Origin: Ancylomarina sp. 16SWW S1-10-2
Lineage (GTDB): Bacteria; Bacteroidota; Bacteroidia; Bacteroidales; Marinifilaceae
Length of the DNA: 64,000 nucleotides
Reading direction: 5' to 3'
NCBI RefSeq assembly: GCF_009669305.1
Contig: NZ_SADB01000003.1
Span: 186,001-250,000 of the forward strand
Shown: positions 29,219-38,386 of the stretch, piece after piece
Numbering within the stretch: the stretch's first letter is position 1
Layout: each line of letters starts with the position of its first letter
The notes under the pieces: model-generated
The model's database searches: none
What the model saw: only the letters and a program-made list of their open reading frames with translations
What the model was told of the DNA's origin: nothing
Program-made: the position numbers and the translations under genes

Positions 29219-30598
29219 ATGAAGAATATTTCGATTGTAATTACTTTAATTCTTTTACTTTTTTGTACGGCATGTGCAAAAAATGAAGATGAACAAAAGC
29301 CGGCACCTGAATTTAAATTAAGCATTCCAGAAAATAATGCTATAGATGTTAGTCTTTCTTCAAGTATTGAAGTTGTTTTTAATGAAGAGATATCACTTGT
29401 ATCAAATCATGGAATAACAATAAATCATGATCCCGTAAATGTGGAAGCTACATCTAATAAATTGGTTTTTGCAGCCGACTTAAAAAGCAATACAATATAC
29501 ACTATAATTATTCTCAAAGGAGCTGTTATTAATGCTTTTGATGTGCCTTTGGATAAGAATGTTACAATAACATTTACAACAGAGGAAGTTATTGATGACA
29601 ATAGTAATATTGATAATTTATCTATGGAATTTATATCCGATATGGGAGCAGGCTGGAATCTTGGGAATACATTGGATACAAAAGATGCTGACGAAACAGC
29701 ATGGGGAAATCCTAAAGCAAGCAAAGAATTAATTGATGCTATTCGTGCCAAAGGTTTTAAGACCTTAAGAATACCGACCACCTGGCAATATCATATGGGA
29801 GCAGCTCCAGATTATATTATTGAAGAGGCTTGGTTAGATCGTGTAGAGGAAATTGTTAATTATGGTTTGGATAATGAGATGTATGTTATTGTTAATATCC
29901 ATCATGATGAAGAATGGCTGATTCCAACCTATGCTGAAGTGGATCGTACAAAAGAACAATTAGGTAAAGTATGGACTCAAATTGCCAATAGGTTTAAATC
30001 ATATGATAATCATTTAATATTTGAAACATTAAATGAAACACGCCTAAAAGGTTCAGCCGAAGAGTGGAATGGTGGTACTTCAGAAGGTCGCGATTGTATT
30101 AATAAATTTCATAAAGTAGCAGTGGAAGCTATTAGAACAACAGGTGAAATGAATGCAGATCGATACATTATGGTTTCACCTTATGCAGCATCTACAACCT
30201 CGCATGCCTTAAATGATTTGGTATTACCTTCGTCAAGTCATCTTATTGTCTCTGTACATAGTTATTCTCCTTATAAATTTAGTTTGGCAGAAACGGATTA
30301 CACTACAACATGGGGTACAGAACAAGAAAAACAAAGTTTGGATTCTGAATTTGATAAACTTGTTGCTAAATTTATTTCAAAAGGAATTCCAGTTGTTATG
30401 GGAGAGTGGGGAAGTCTAAATCATGACAATTTGCAGAATAGAATAAGTCACGCAAAATATTATGCCAAAGCTTGTATTGAACGTGGTATATGTCCTATTT
30501 GGTGGGATAATGGAAATACGGAGGAATTTGGCATTATAAATAGAAATAATTACCAATGGGTATTTCCAGAAATTGCAGATGCAATTGTAGGTGAATAG
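29219..30598 (+). CDS. GH5 (subfamily 4-like) endo-beta-glucanase/glucomannanase lipoprotein
   Basis: A 459-residue lipoprotein (lipobox FCTAC). Residues about 32-125 form an SbsA-type immunoglobulin-like domain (IPENNAIDVSLSSSIEVVFN). The catalytic barrel (about 140-455) shows the GH5_4 hallmarks GAGWNLGNTLDTKD, FKTLRIPTTW, IVNIHHDEEW, FETLNETRLKG (acid/base Glu), SVHSYSPYKF and VVMGEWGSLN (nucleophile Glu). GH5_4 enzymes cut beta-1,4-glucan, xyloglucan or glucomannan. In this locus glucomannan is most likely and explains why the locus also carries a cellobiose phosphorylase. Last gene of the locus. Confidence 0.87.
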   Translation: MKNISIVITLILLLFCTACAKNEDEQKPAPEFKLSIPENNAIDVSLSSSIEVVFNEEISLVSNHGITINHDPVNVEATSNKLVFAADLKSNTIYTIIILKGAVINAFDVPLDKNVTITFTTEEVIDDNSNIDNLSMEFISDMGAGWNLGNTLDTKDADETAWGNPKASKELIDAIRAKGFKTLRIPTTWQYHMGAAPDYIIEEAWLDRVEEIVNYGLDNEMYVIVNIHHDEEWLIPTYAEVDRTKEQLGKVWTQIANRFKSYDNHLIFETLNETRLKGSAEEWNGGTSEGRDCINKFHKVAVEAIRTTGEMNADRYIMVSPYAASTTSHALNDLVLPSSSHLIVSVHSYSPYKFSLAETDYTTTWGTEQEKQSLDSEFDKLVAKFISKGIPVVMGEWGSLNHDNLQNRISHAKYYAKACIERGICPIWWDNGNTEEFGIINRNNYQWVFPEIADAIVGE

Positions 30599-30846
30599 CT
30601 TGGGTGATATTTGTTAATGATTGATAATGTGAGTCTAATAATTGTAGGAATCAATAGAATTAAAATGATTAGTCAGTTTTTGAAAACTTTTGTATTGATA
30701 TTTATAGTCCATTTTCAGTCAGATTTTGATAGATTCTAATTTTGTGTAAGGAGAATTTTTTTTCACCTTAGCATTCTTTTAAACTAAAGTTTTTGGGAAA
30801 ATTTTATTTTTGGACAGTTCTCATAACTCAAATTCATAAAATAAAT

Positions 30847-30854
30847 TATCTTTG
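30847..30854 (+). promoter_or_regulatory. -7 box of the rnpB promoter
   Basis: TATCTTTG matches the Bacteroidota -7 consensus TAnnTTTG exactly and ends 5 bases before the predicted first base of RNase P RNA. No TTG is found at the expected -33 distance. Confidence 0.6.
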
Positions 30855-30858
30855 CAGC

Positions 30859-31214
30859 GGCAAACCGTTCTATCGCTGTTTCGCAAGAAAGAGAGGAAAG
30901 TCCGGGCAAGGCAGAGTACCATGCTTCTTAACTGGAAGATAGGTGAAAGCTTATAGTAGTGGAGCAGAAAATAACCGCCTTAGTTTTTCGAAATTAGGGT
31001 AAGGGTGAAAAGGTGAGGTAAGAGCTCACCAGTGCTTATGGTGACATAGGTAGCTGTGTGCCTCATGGCTTGCAAGATCAAGTATACCGACAGCTGTAGA
31101 TCTTACTCGATCGATGTCGGGGGGTAGGTTGCTTGAAACATAGGGTGACTTATGTTCTAGATAAATGATAGGAGTTCCTTTCGAGGAGAACAGGACCCGG
31201 CTTATAGGTTTGCC
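30859..31214 (+). ncRNA. rnpB: RNase P RNA
   Basis: Contains the universal core elements of bacterial RNase P RNA. GAGGAAAGTCCGGGCA follows the P1-P3 region near 30893, the ACC...GCAGAAAATAACCGCC part lies near 30964, and the 3' core AGGAGTTCC...GAACAGGACCCGGCTTATAGG precedes the end. The ends GGCAAACC (30859-30866) and GGTTTGCC (31207-31214) pair to close helix P1, which fixes the boundaries at about 356 nt. A short T run follows. It is the catalytic subunit for tRNA 5' maturation. Confidence 0.95.
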
Positions 31215-31273
31215 ATCTTTTTAACACTATTGATTCTTAATTTAGAATTAAAAAAGGATATAAGTAAATGAAT

Positions 31274-31307
31274 AAAAATGATCTCTATATTTGAGATCAT
31301 TTTTTTT
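31274..31307 (+). terminator. Rho-independent terminator downstream of rnpB
   Basis: A 12-bp stem (31274-31285 with 31293-31304), a 7-nt loop and a T tract, 60 bases past the rnpB 3' end and about 100 bases before the next gene. Confidence 0.8.
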
Positions 31308-31409
31308 ATGAAAGAGCATTGTTAAGAATACATGTTTCTTTTAAATGAAAACAACAACAAGCTCGTTGATATGCTTATATCGGAGGGTTTGAATAAAAAT
31401 TAATAACAA

Positions 31410-31781
31410 ATGAAGATAGTTATTCCAACAAAGGATAATCAAGTTGATTCGCATTTCGGACATTGCGAGCATTTTTCGATTGCTGAAATATCAGCAGACA
31501 ATAAAATTAGTAGCATTGAACTAATGCCATCTCCAGAAGGATGTGGTTGCAAATCGAATATTGCCAATCAGCTTGCAGATATGGGAGTTACCGTAATGCT
31601 TGCAGGAAATATGGGACAGGGTGCTGTCAACAAAATTTCTCAAGCAGGTATTCAAGTATTCCGTGGTTGCTCTGGTGACGTGCGTGAACTTGTTGAAGCT
31701 TTTCTTGCAGAAAAAGTTAAAGATTCGGGTATGACATGTGCAGGTCATGGCGAGTCTGGTGACCATGTTTGCGAACACTAA
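31410..31781 (+). CDS. NifX/NifB-C-terminal-like (dinitrogenase FeMo-cofactor domain) protein
   Basis: A 123-residue protein with the domain shared by NifX, NifY and the C terminus of NifB. It runs from MKIVIPTKDNQVDSHFGHC through CGCKSNIANQLADMGVTVMLAGNMGQGA to VNKISQAGIQVFRGCSGDV. These small proteins bind iron-sulfur or molybdenum-iron clusters or their precursors. The tail is Cys/His-rich (CAGHGESGDHVCEH), which suggests an additional metal site. No nitrogen-fixation genes are nearby, so it is one of the orphan homologues common in anaerobes, and its cellular role is unknown. It has its own terminator and is monocistronic. Confidence 0.85.
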   Translation: MKIVIPTKDNQVDSHFGHCEHFSIAEISADNKISSIELMPSPEGCGCKSNIANQLADMGVTVMLAGNMGQGAVNKISQAGIQVFRGCSGDVRELVEAFLAEKVKDSGMTCAGHGESGDHVCEH

Positions 31782-31802
31782 ATAAAAATTTAGAGATAAG
31801 TT

Positions 31803-31838
31803 AAGAGGAAGAAATTTAATGTAATTTCTTCCTCTTTT
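31803..31838. terminator. bidirectional terminator between convergent genes
   Basis: A 13-bp perfect stem (31803-31815 with 31824-31836) lies between the NifX-like gene and the convergent BatA-like gene, with T runs on the plus side. Confidence 0.75.
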
Positions 31839-31857
31839 CATGTCTAAGAATATCCAA

Positions 31858-33903
31858 TCAAATGAATTTCATTTTTTGGACTATCAATTCGATAAGCAAA
31901 AAAGCAAGTGTAAGTATTAAGAACAGCTTCCAAAAAGACTTGCCGTCTTCTTGTTCTGTCACCATGGTTTTTATACTAGTAGTATTTATGTCGAATACCT
32001 TATAATTAAGATTATTAGTCTTTAAAAGATCATGAATTTCTCCCGAAGAGTAGAAGTCCAAATTAGATTCTTGTCGATCGTAATTAAAAGAAATGGCGGA
32101 TAGAATTTGTTGTGATTGACTGATGAAATAATTGCCTGCTTTTTTAATCTGACCATGAGTGTTTAATAATAAGCCTTTGTCGAAATGGGTAATTTGTTCA
32201 GGAATTAGATCAATACCTAAAGCTTTGTTTTCGATATGGAATATAGCTTTCTCAGAATTTTGACTTAAGCCATTTGCAAGGGCGTATTCCTCCGAGTTTA
32301 GATTAAAATAGAGAGGCGAGTGGCTCTTATTATTCAAAGCTATATTGATTAAACTTGGTACGAAAAGAGGGTGTTTAATCGCATTGGTCCATTTAGAATC
32401 GAAAATAAATGTTGAAATGTAGAGTTTGCCTTCGCCTATGCTAGTTTGTGAAAATAGGTTCTCTCCCGACTTGCTTTTCCAAAGGGGAATACTGATTCGA
32501 TTTTTAGATTCGCTCAACTTAAAATGGCGAAATATAAGCGGGAAACGTGCATCATCTTTTAATTTGTCGAACACTTCCTTATAGATTTCTGCATTGAGTT
32601 CTATACTAGCTACTCTTTTGCTTAGGCTATCGATTTGCATAAACTGTTCAGACCCCAGTTCATTTAAAAGCTCATTATTAGAATCATTGTTTTCCTCATT
32701 GGGAATGATTAGAACTCGTCCGCCTTGGTTTATGTAATGCGATATATTTTGTCTGAATCCACTTTGCATATCAGTAAGTCGATTCAATATGATAAATTTT
32801 GTTTTGCTGATATTCTCTTGGTGAAATTGTGATTTACTTAAATTCTTTAGTTTGAAGTATTGTTCGTCAGAGAAAAGGTGATTAATGTAGGTGTTTTCCT
32901 TTTCTTGATTAACGCATATAAGCTCAATGCTTTTTTGTATCTGAAAGGAAAAGTAGAGTTTGTTGTCGTAAGTGATAGGGTAATCGCTAATTTCAATTCG
33001 ACCTGAGTAAATACCGCTTTTATGGTTTTTAAAGCGAAGACTTAGTTCTTTTCTTTCTTGAGCATTTATATCGAAATTGGAAACTGTTTTTAAACTATCG
33101 TTAATGTAAAGTTTGATTGGAATCTTACGAAAGCTTTTGTCTGATGAATTATGGATAGTTACTTTTAGTTCTTCGGTTTGGTTTATCTTATGAGCAGACT
33201 TATCAAACCAACAAGAGTCCACGTATAAGTTATTTCTACTTTGGATAGGTAAAGGTATTAGGCTAACATTTAGGCTGCTATCCTGAGGCGTTTTGTCAAA
33301 ATCAGCTTGATATTTTTGAAAGTCAGAGAAGAGATAAATTTTGTTGTTTACTGACGATTCACTTCGTGATGATTCCTGTATAATTTGTGAAAATAGCTTG
33401 CTTGCCGATGTTGGTTGTATTTCCTGTATTCTCGAAATAGCTCTCTCTTTATTTAAAAAGGGAAGCTTTCCTCTTTTAGTATTGTCGAGGATTTTAATTT
33501 TAGTGTTATTCGAAAGGGAATTAACAAGCTCTATGGCTTTTGCTTTAGCTATTTCTATGGCAATTCCGTTTTCAGTTTCTGCATTCATGCTAAAGGAATT
33601 ATCCACATAAATGTGAGCCACATGCTTCTGTTTATCACTTGAAGATAATGTGTTGTTAGTGGGGATGTAGGGTTGAGCAAATGCAATAATTAAACAAGCA
33701 AGAGCTAATAGACGAGTCAGAAGTAACAGCCAGCTTTTAATTTTAGATCTATTCTTATTTTCAGCCGTTATATCCTTTAGGTATTTCAGGTTAGAGAAAT
33801 AAATAGGTTTGAATCGCTTAAAATTGAATAAATGAATAATAATAGGAATAATCAAACTAATGAGTCCCCAGAGTATATTTGGATTTTGGAATTGTAAAGG
33901 CAT
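31858..33903 (-). CDS. BatA-domain membrane protein with von Willebrand-like region
   Basis: About 681 residues. It opens with the aerotolerance-type N-terminal double-transmembrane (BatA) domain: MPLQFQNPNILWGLISLIIPIIIHLFNF followed by KSWLLLLTRLLALACLIIAFAQPYI. A von Willebrand-like segment comes next (AHIYVDNSFSMNAETENG, about 88-190), then a long beta-rich periplasmic part and a C-terminal membrane helix (about 658-678). I chose the Met at 33903 because it gives the family's usual start; an ATG at 33942 would add 13 residues and overlap the receptor gene upstream. The gene follows the TonB-dependent receptor with 25 bases between them, so they are co-transcribed. The function of the pair is unknown. 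Confidence 0.8.
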   Translation of the reverse strand: MPLQFQNPNILWGLISLIIPIIIHLFNFKRFKPIYFSNLKYLKDITAENKNRSKIKSWLLLLTRLLALACLIIAFAQPYIPTNNTLSSSDKQKHVAHIYVDNSFSMNAETENGIAIEIAKAKAIELVNSLSNNTKIKILDNTKRGKLPFLNKERAISRIQEIQPTSASKLFSQIIQESSRSESSVNNKIYLFSDFQKYQADFDKTPQDSSLNVSLIPLPIQSRNNLYVDSCWFDKSAHKINQTEELKVTIHNSSDKSFRKIPIKLYINDSLKTVSNFDINAQERKELSLRFKNHKSGIYSGRIEISDYPITYDNKLYFSFQIQKSIELICVNQEKENTYINHLFSDEQYFKLKNLSKSQFHQENISKTKFIILNRLTDMQSGFRQNISHYINQGGRVLIIPNEENNDSNNELLNELGSEQFMQIDSLSKRVASIELNAEIYKEVFDKLKDDARFPLIFRHFKLSESKNRISIPLWKSKSGENLFSQTSIGEGKLYISTFIFDSKWTNAIKHPLFVPSLINIALNNKSHSPLYFNLNSEEYALANGLSQNSEKAIFHIENKALGIDLIPEQITHFDKGLLLNTHGQIKKAGNYFISQSQQILSAISFNYDRQESNLDFYSSGEIHDLLKTNNLNYKVFDINTTSIKTMVTEQEDGKSFWKLFLILTLAFLLIELIVQKMKFI

Positions 33904-33928
33904 ATAAAAACGCGTAAATATTATGTTT

Positions 33929-36334
33929 TTAGAATTTGGCACTCAACTTTAGGTTCAATTTACGAGCCGTTAGGTAATTGGGTATAGCATATTGATTTCC
34001 TTTAATATCGTTGATCCAAAGATAGGAAACCGTATTGTTAAAATCGAATAAATTGAATATTTCAAGACCAATCCACATCGACTTAAAATACTTAAGTAAT
34101 CCTTTATTTTGGACTTTTTTTGCATACATAAGTTCCTTAGAAAAGCCTAGGTCAGCGCGTTTGTAATCTGGCATATTAAAACTTTGCCCTTGCTTGCCTT
34201 GCTTTGGAACCCATACCGGTAAACCACCTGCATATATTAGCGTTAAGTGCATTTTGTAGGACGAATTTCCTGGCATATAATCTTGCAGATACATCGATAC
34301 ATTAAAGCGTTGATCACTTGGACGAGAAATATAACCCTTGTTATCGCCCAAAATATCTTCACTGGTTTTCATTAGAGATAAGCTAATCCACGATTCATTT
34401 TCAGGCACATATTCCCAATTTAAACGAAACTCAAGTCCTGCTGCATAAGCTTTAGCTTTCTGATCGCCGTAGTATCTTAAACGAACATTCTCTATGTCGT
34501 AAGGCGTTACCGATTTCATATTTTTGTAATAAAGCTCGGTTGACAAACGAAAATCTCGTTCTTTAATTTTAAACAAGTACTCGTGCCCAAAGGTATAATG
34601 CCACGATTTTTGGATGTTAGGTTTATCGCTAATCTGTCCTTCAATAGTCAAACATTCTCTATACGATGGCATTTGTTGGTAGTTGCCAATGGCCAGTCGG
34701 AATTTCATATTTCGTTTTCCATTGGGAATATAGTTCAATGAGAATCGTGGAGAAACGAAGTCGTCTCTTGTGTACGACCAATAATGGTATCGGAGACCAG
34801 CAGTCAACTGAAAATCACCCAGCAGATTGTTGAAAGAGTAGTTTCCTTGTGAATAGGCACTCAAATGTGTTCCATTCATGCGATTAAGAGCCTGACGAGA
34901 ATAGGCAAGACCCGAATCTGAAGATGAAACCGAATAACCAGCGGAATCTTGATATTGCCACTCATTTATTCTATCGTCAATATTCTCGTGTAAGGCTTTA
35001 ATTCCCCACTGCATGTGCAGTTTACCAAGTTTATGATCTGCCTTTAGTTTAATGCTGTTCACATCTCGTTCAAGCTCGTTGTTGGCATGATCGAGAGAGG
35101 TGCCAATGCCTAAATATTCCAGCGATTCACTTTTATCACCACCTTGGCTCACAAATAAGTCTTGCAAGTAGTATTGAGCTTGAATATCGAATCTCTCTGT
35201 TTCAGTAGTTGCATATCTGTTGGCAATGAGCTGGAATAAGTTGTTGCTATTAGGTTGGTATTTCAATGTAAGAGCTTCCATATCGGAGTAATATTCGTCT
35301 TTTTCCTGACCATCGAAATACATTTTTAATTGTAGGGCATCGCTAACGGTTCCAAAATTACTTTCTCTATCCTCAGGTTTAAAAGCGTATTTGTTTTTGC
35401 TCATATTAGCCCATAAGTGCATGCTCCACTTCTGATTAAAAGAATAATTCACTAAAGCCTGAAAATCTTTGTAGTTGGGTTCATAATCACCTTTTTCGTC
35501 AAGGGAGGCTAGTAAGTAACGTGTCGTTTTGTAACGAAATCCCGCAAGGTAGGAGAGTTTTCCATTTTTGCTAGCATTGGCAATATGTGCACTCGTTCCT
35601 AATAAACTTAAATCGGCTGAAGCTTCAAATTGGCTAGGTGTTTTATATTTAATATCCAGAACAGAGGAGAGCTTGTCGCCATATTTAGCATCGAAACCAC
35701 CTGCTGAGAATAGAACCGATGAAACCAAATCAGGATTGATAACACTAAGTCCCTCTTGTTGGCTAGATCGAATAAGATTTGGACGATAAACTTCAATATC
35801 ATTAATATAAACTAGGTTTTCGTCGAAGTTACCACCTCTCACATTGTATTGTGAGCTGAGTTCGTTATTAGAACTTACACCTGGCAGTGTTTTTAATAAA
35901 TTCTCGATGCTTTCGCCACCCACTGAAGCAATCTTATCAATTTCTTTGGTTTGAAGGTAAATGCCTTTGTTCTGTAATTGTAATTGAGCGGCTACATCAA
36001 CTTCATTAAGACGTTGTGTTTTTTCTTTAAGTATCGGATTGTAGATAAGTGTTTGTTCATTCTCGAGCGTAAAGTTTTTCTCAAGAGTCTGATACGAAAT
36101 ATGGGTGAACAGGAGTTTAAATGGTTTGCTAGCTTCATAATAAATCTCATAGTTACCTGTTTGGTCCGATGTGGTAGTCTGTGAATTTATCGTATTAATA
36201 ATATGTACACCACTTATAATTTGTCCTTTTTCATTCTTAATCTGACCCTTTAGACTAGCCTTGTTTTGGGCATTTATCTTTGGGCATACGATAATGAGAA
36301 TAAGTGTAAAATAGAAGAAAACGATTTTCTGCAT
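33929..36334 (-). CDS. TonB-dependent outer membrane receptor
   Basis: An 801-residue outer membrane receptor. It has a signal peptide (KINAQ), a carboxypeptidase-regulatory-like domain (about 25-110; SLKGQIKNEKGQIISGVHII), a plug (about 120-230; GGESIENLLKTLPGVSSNNE and YNVRGGNFDENLVYINDIEV) and a C-terminal beta-barrel ending in LSAKF. It is shorter than SusC proteins and has no SusD partner, so it probably imports a cofactor, metal complex or small molecule. The ligand cannot be told from the sequence. It heads a two-gene unit with the BatA-like gene. Confidence 0.9.
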   Translation of the reverse strand: MQKIVFFYFTLILIIVCPKINAQNKASLKGQIKNEKGQIISGVHIINTINSQTTTSDQTGNYEIYYEASKPFKLLFTHISYQTLEKNFTLENEQTLIYNPILKEKTQRLNEVDVAAQLQLQNKGIYLQTKEIDKIASVGGESIENLLKTLPGVSSNNELSSQYNVRGGNFDENLVYINDIEVYRPNLIRSSQQEGLSVINPDLVSSVLFSAGGFDAKYGDKLSSVLDIKYKTPSQFEASADLSLLGTSAHIANASKNGKLSYLAGFRYKTTRYLLASLDEKGDYEPNYKDFQALVNYSFNQKWSMHLWANMSKNKYAFKPEDRESNFGTVSDALQLKMYFDGQEKDEYYSDMEALTLKYQPNSNNLFQLIANRYATTETERFDIQAQYYLQDLFVSQGGDKSESLEYLGIGTSLDHANNELERDVNSIKLKADHKLGKLHMQWGIKALHENIDDRINEWQYQDSAGYSVSSSDSGLAYSRQALNRMNGTHLSAYSQGNYSFNNLLGDFQLTAGLRYHYWSYTRDDFVSPRFSLNYIPNGKRNMKFRLAIGNYQQMPSYRECLTIEGQISDKPNIQKSWHYTFGHEYLFKIKERDFRLSTELYYKNMKSVTPYDIENVRLRYYGDQKAKAYAAGLEFRLNWEYVPENESWISLSLMKTSEDILGDNKGYISRPSDQRFNVSMYLQDYMPGNSSYKMHLTLIYAGGLPVWVPKQGKQGQSFNMPDYKRADLGFSKELMYAKKVQNKGLLKYFKSMWIGLEIFNLFDFNNTVSYLWINDIKGNQYAIPNYLTARKLNLKLSAKF

Positions 36335-37096
36335 TCCAATTGAGCTAGGTGAGTTTATAGGTGTGGCTAAGATACAATAGATCCTTTTAATTATGATTGG
36401 AGTTCAAAAATTTATTGATTAAGTGTTTTAAAAATTCTATTTGCGATTGTTTTTAGTGTGTAATTATTTGATTTTGAATTATTAAGCTGGCTTAAGATTG
36501 AATATGTAAACACGGATTAAATCGTTAGTGAAACCAATAAAAATTCTGATTGCTAAGATGAACATGGTGGATTAAGTAAATTATTGTTAAACTAATACAT
36601 CTTTGAATCTCAATCAAAAATTCAGCATAAATTGATTTATAAGAAGAAGTTGGTGAGCGTATGCAACAAATAGGTATTGTAAAGTATGTTTTCTTTTATT
36701 TTTGGAATTTGCTTTTTTTTTGATCAAAAGGCTTGTCCTTGTTGGAAAATAGGACCTTAAGTTCTTATTTTAGTTGATTTTGGATTTTTACTCATTTGAA
36801 AAAAAATAAAGAGATGTTATGAAAAATTAATTAACAGTAAATTTTAAGACTATTTTTTTTTAATAAAATGGGATGATAGTATCTGTTGGATAAAGCATAA
36901 TATTAGAACAAATTTACTGTTAAACTGCTCGGAGCTTGTTATAACTAGGCTTTGTTGATTTTTTTAAAAGTTATCAATTGTTCTGAAAATATTATGAATA
37001 GATGTTTGTTTTGTGGAAAAAAATAGCAAAATTGTAGTCACCAAAAAGACAAAATAATAACCCTAATAAATAACAAACCTTATAAATGTTTATTTT
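36335..37096. other. AT-rich divergent intergenic region
   Basis: About 760 bases between the divergent receptor and ornithine aminotransferase genes. I see no gene, tRNA or obvious repeat; promoters of both genes must lie here but no convincing TAnnTTTG box was found. Confidence 0.5.
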
Positions 37097-38326
37097 ATGA
37101 CCACTAAAACAAAAATGACAGCAGCAGATTACATGGAAAAAGAGTCGAATTTTGGAGCTCACAATTATCACCCACTTCCAGTCGTATTAGAAAGAGGAGA
37201 AGGTGTATATGTATGGGATACTGATGGGAAAAAATATTTCGATTTTCTTTCAGCATATTCTGCTGTTAATCAAGGGCACTGTCATCCAAAAATTATTGGA
37301 GCCATGATGAAACAAGCACAAAAGTTAACCCTAACTTCTCGTGCATTTTATAGTGAAAATCTAGGACGATATGAAGAATACGTAACTAAGTATTTCGGAT
37401 ACGATAAAGTATTACCAATGAACACAGGTGCTGAGGCTGATGAAACAGCTCTTAAGCTTGTTCGTCGTTGGGGGTACGATGTAAAAGGTATTCCTGATAA
37501 TCAAGCTAAGATTGTTGTGTGTGATGGTAACTTCCACGGACGTACGATCACTATTATATCAATGTCTACTGATCCAGACGCATATAAAGGATTCGGTCCA
37601 TTCACACCAGGTTTTGTTGTAATTCCTTACAACGATGTTGATGCCTTGGCAAAAGAGTTGAAAGATCCTAATGTTTGTGCATTCCTAGTAGAACCTATTC
37701 AAGGTGAAGCCGGTGTTTATGTACCAGAAAATGGTTTCTTGAAGAAAGCTTTCGATTTATGTAAGAAAAATAACGTTTTATTTGTAGCTGATGAGGTTCA
37801 AACTGGTATTGCTCGAACAGGTAAATTATTAGCTTGCGATCACGAAGGGGTCCGTCCAGATGTATTGATTCTTGGGAAAGCAATTTCAGGTGGTGTTATT
37901 CCCGTATCTGCAGTGTTAGCCGATGATGAAATCATGCTTTGTATTAAGCCCGGTGAGCACGGGTCTACTTTTGGTGGTAACCCAGTTGCTTGTGAGGTTG
38001 CAATAGCTGCTCTTAATGTTGTTAAAGATGAGAAATTAGCCGAGAATTCTAAGGCTATGGGGCAGATTTTCCGTGACGAATTATCAGCCATTAAATCTGA
38101 TATGATTGAACTCGTACGTGGCAAAGGTCTTCTTAATGCTATTATTATTAAGCCTAAAGATGGTAAAACGGCTTGGGATGTGTGTGTACGTCTTCGCGAC
38201 AATGGTTTATTAGCTAAGCCAACTCACGAACATATCATTCGTTTTGCACCTCCATTGGTTATTAACGAAACTCAAATTCGAGAAGCAATTGCTATTATTA
38301 AGAAAACTATGGCAGAATTCGAATAG
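37097..38326 (+). CDS. rocD: ornithine--oxo-acid aminotransferase
   Basis: A 409-residue class III PLP aminotransferase. Ornithine aminotransferase features are [19 protein letters not shown] near the N terminus, [32 protein letters not shown], the Asp of [14 protein letters not shown] that contacts the cofactor, and [10 protein letters not shown] with the Schiff-base Lys. It transfers the delta-amino group of ornithine to 2-oxoglutarate, giving glutamate 5-semialdehyde and glutamate, linking arginine breakdown to proline and glutamate. It stands alone, with its own terminator. Confidence 0.93.
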   Translation: MTTKTKMTAADYMEKESNFGAHNYHPLPVVLERGEGVYVWDTDGKKYFDFLSAYSAVNQGHCHPKIIGAMMKQAQKLTLTSRAFYSENLGRYEEYVTKYFGYDKVLPMNTGAEADETALKLVRRWGYDVKGIPDNQAKIVVCDGNFHGRTITIISMSTDPDAYKGFGPFTPGFVVIPYNDVDALAKELKDPNVCAFLVEPIQGEAGVYVPENGFLKKAFDLCKKNNVLFVADEVQTGIARTGKLLACDHEGVRPDVLILGKAISGGVIPVSAVLADDEIMLCIKPGEHGSTFGGNPVACEVAIAALNVVKDEKLAENSKAMGQIFRDELSAIKSDMIELVRGKGLLNAIIIKPKDGKTAWDVCVRLRDNGLLAKPTHEHIIRFAPPLVINETQIREAIAIIKKTMAEFE

Positions 38327-38352
38327 TCAAGGAATTTTTAGATCATATATGA

Positions 38353-38386
38353 AAGGGATAGCTTGTAAGAGTTATCCCTTTTTTTC
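38353..38386 (+). terminator. Rho-independent terminator after rocD
   Basis: An 11-bp stem with one G-U pair (38353-38363 with 38370-38380), a 6-nt loop and a T tract. Confidence 0.85.
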
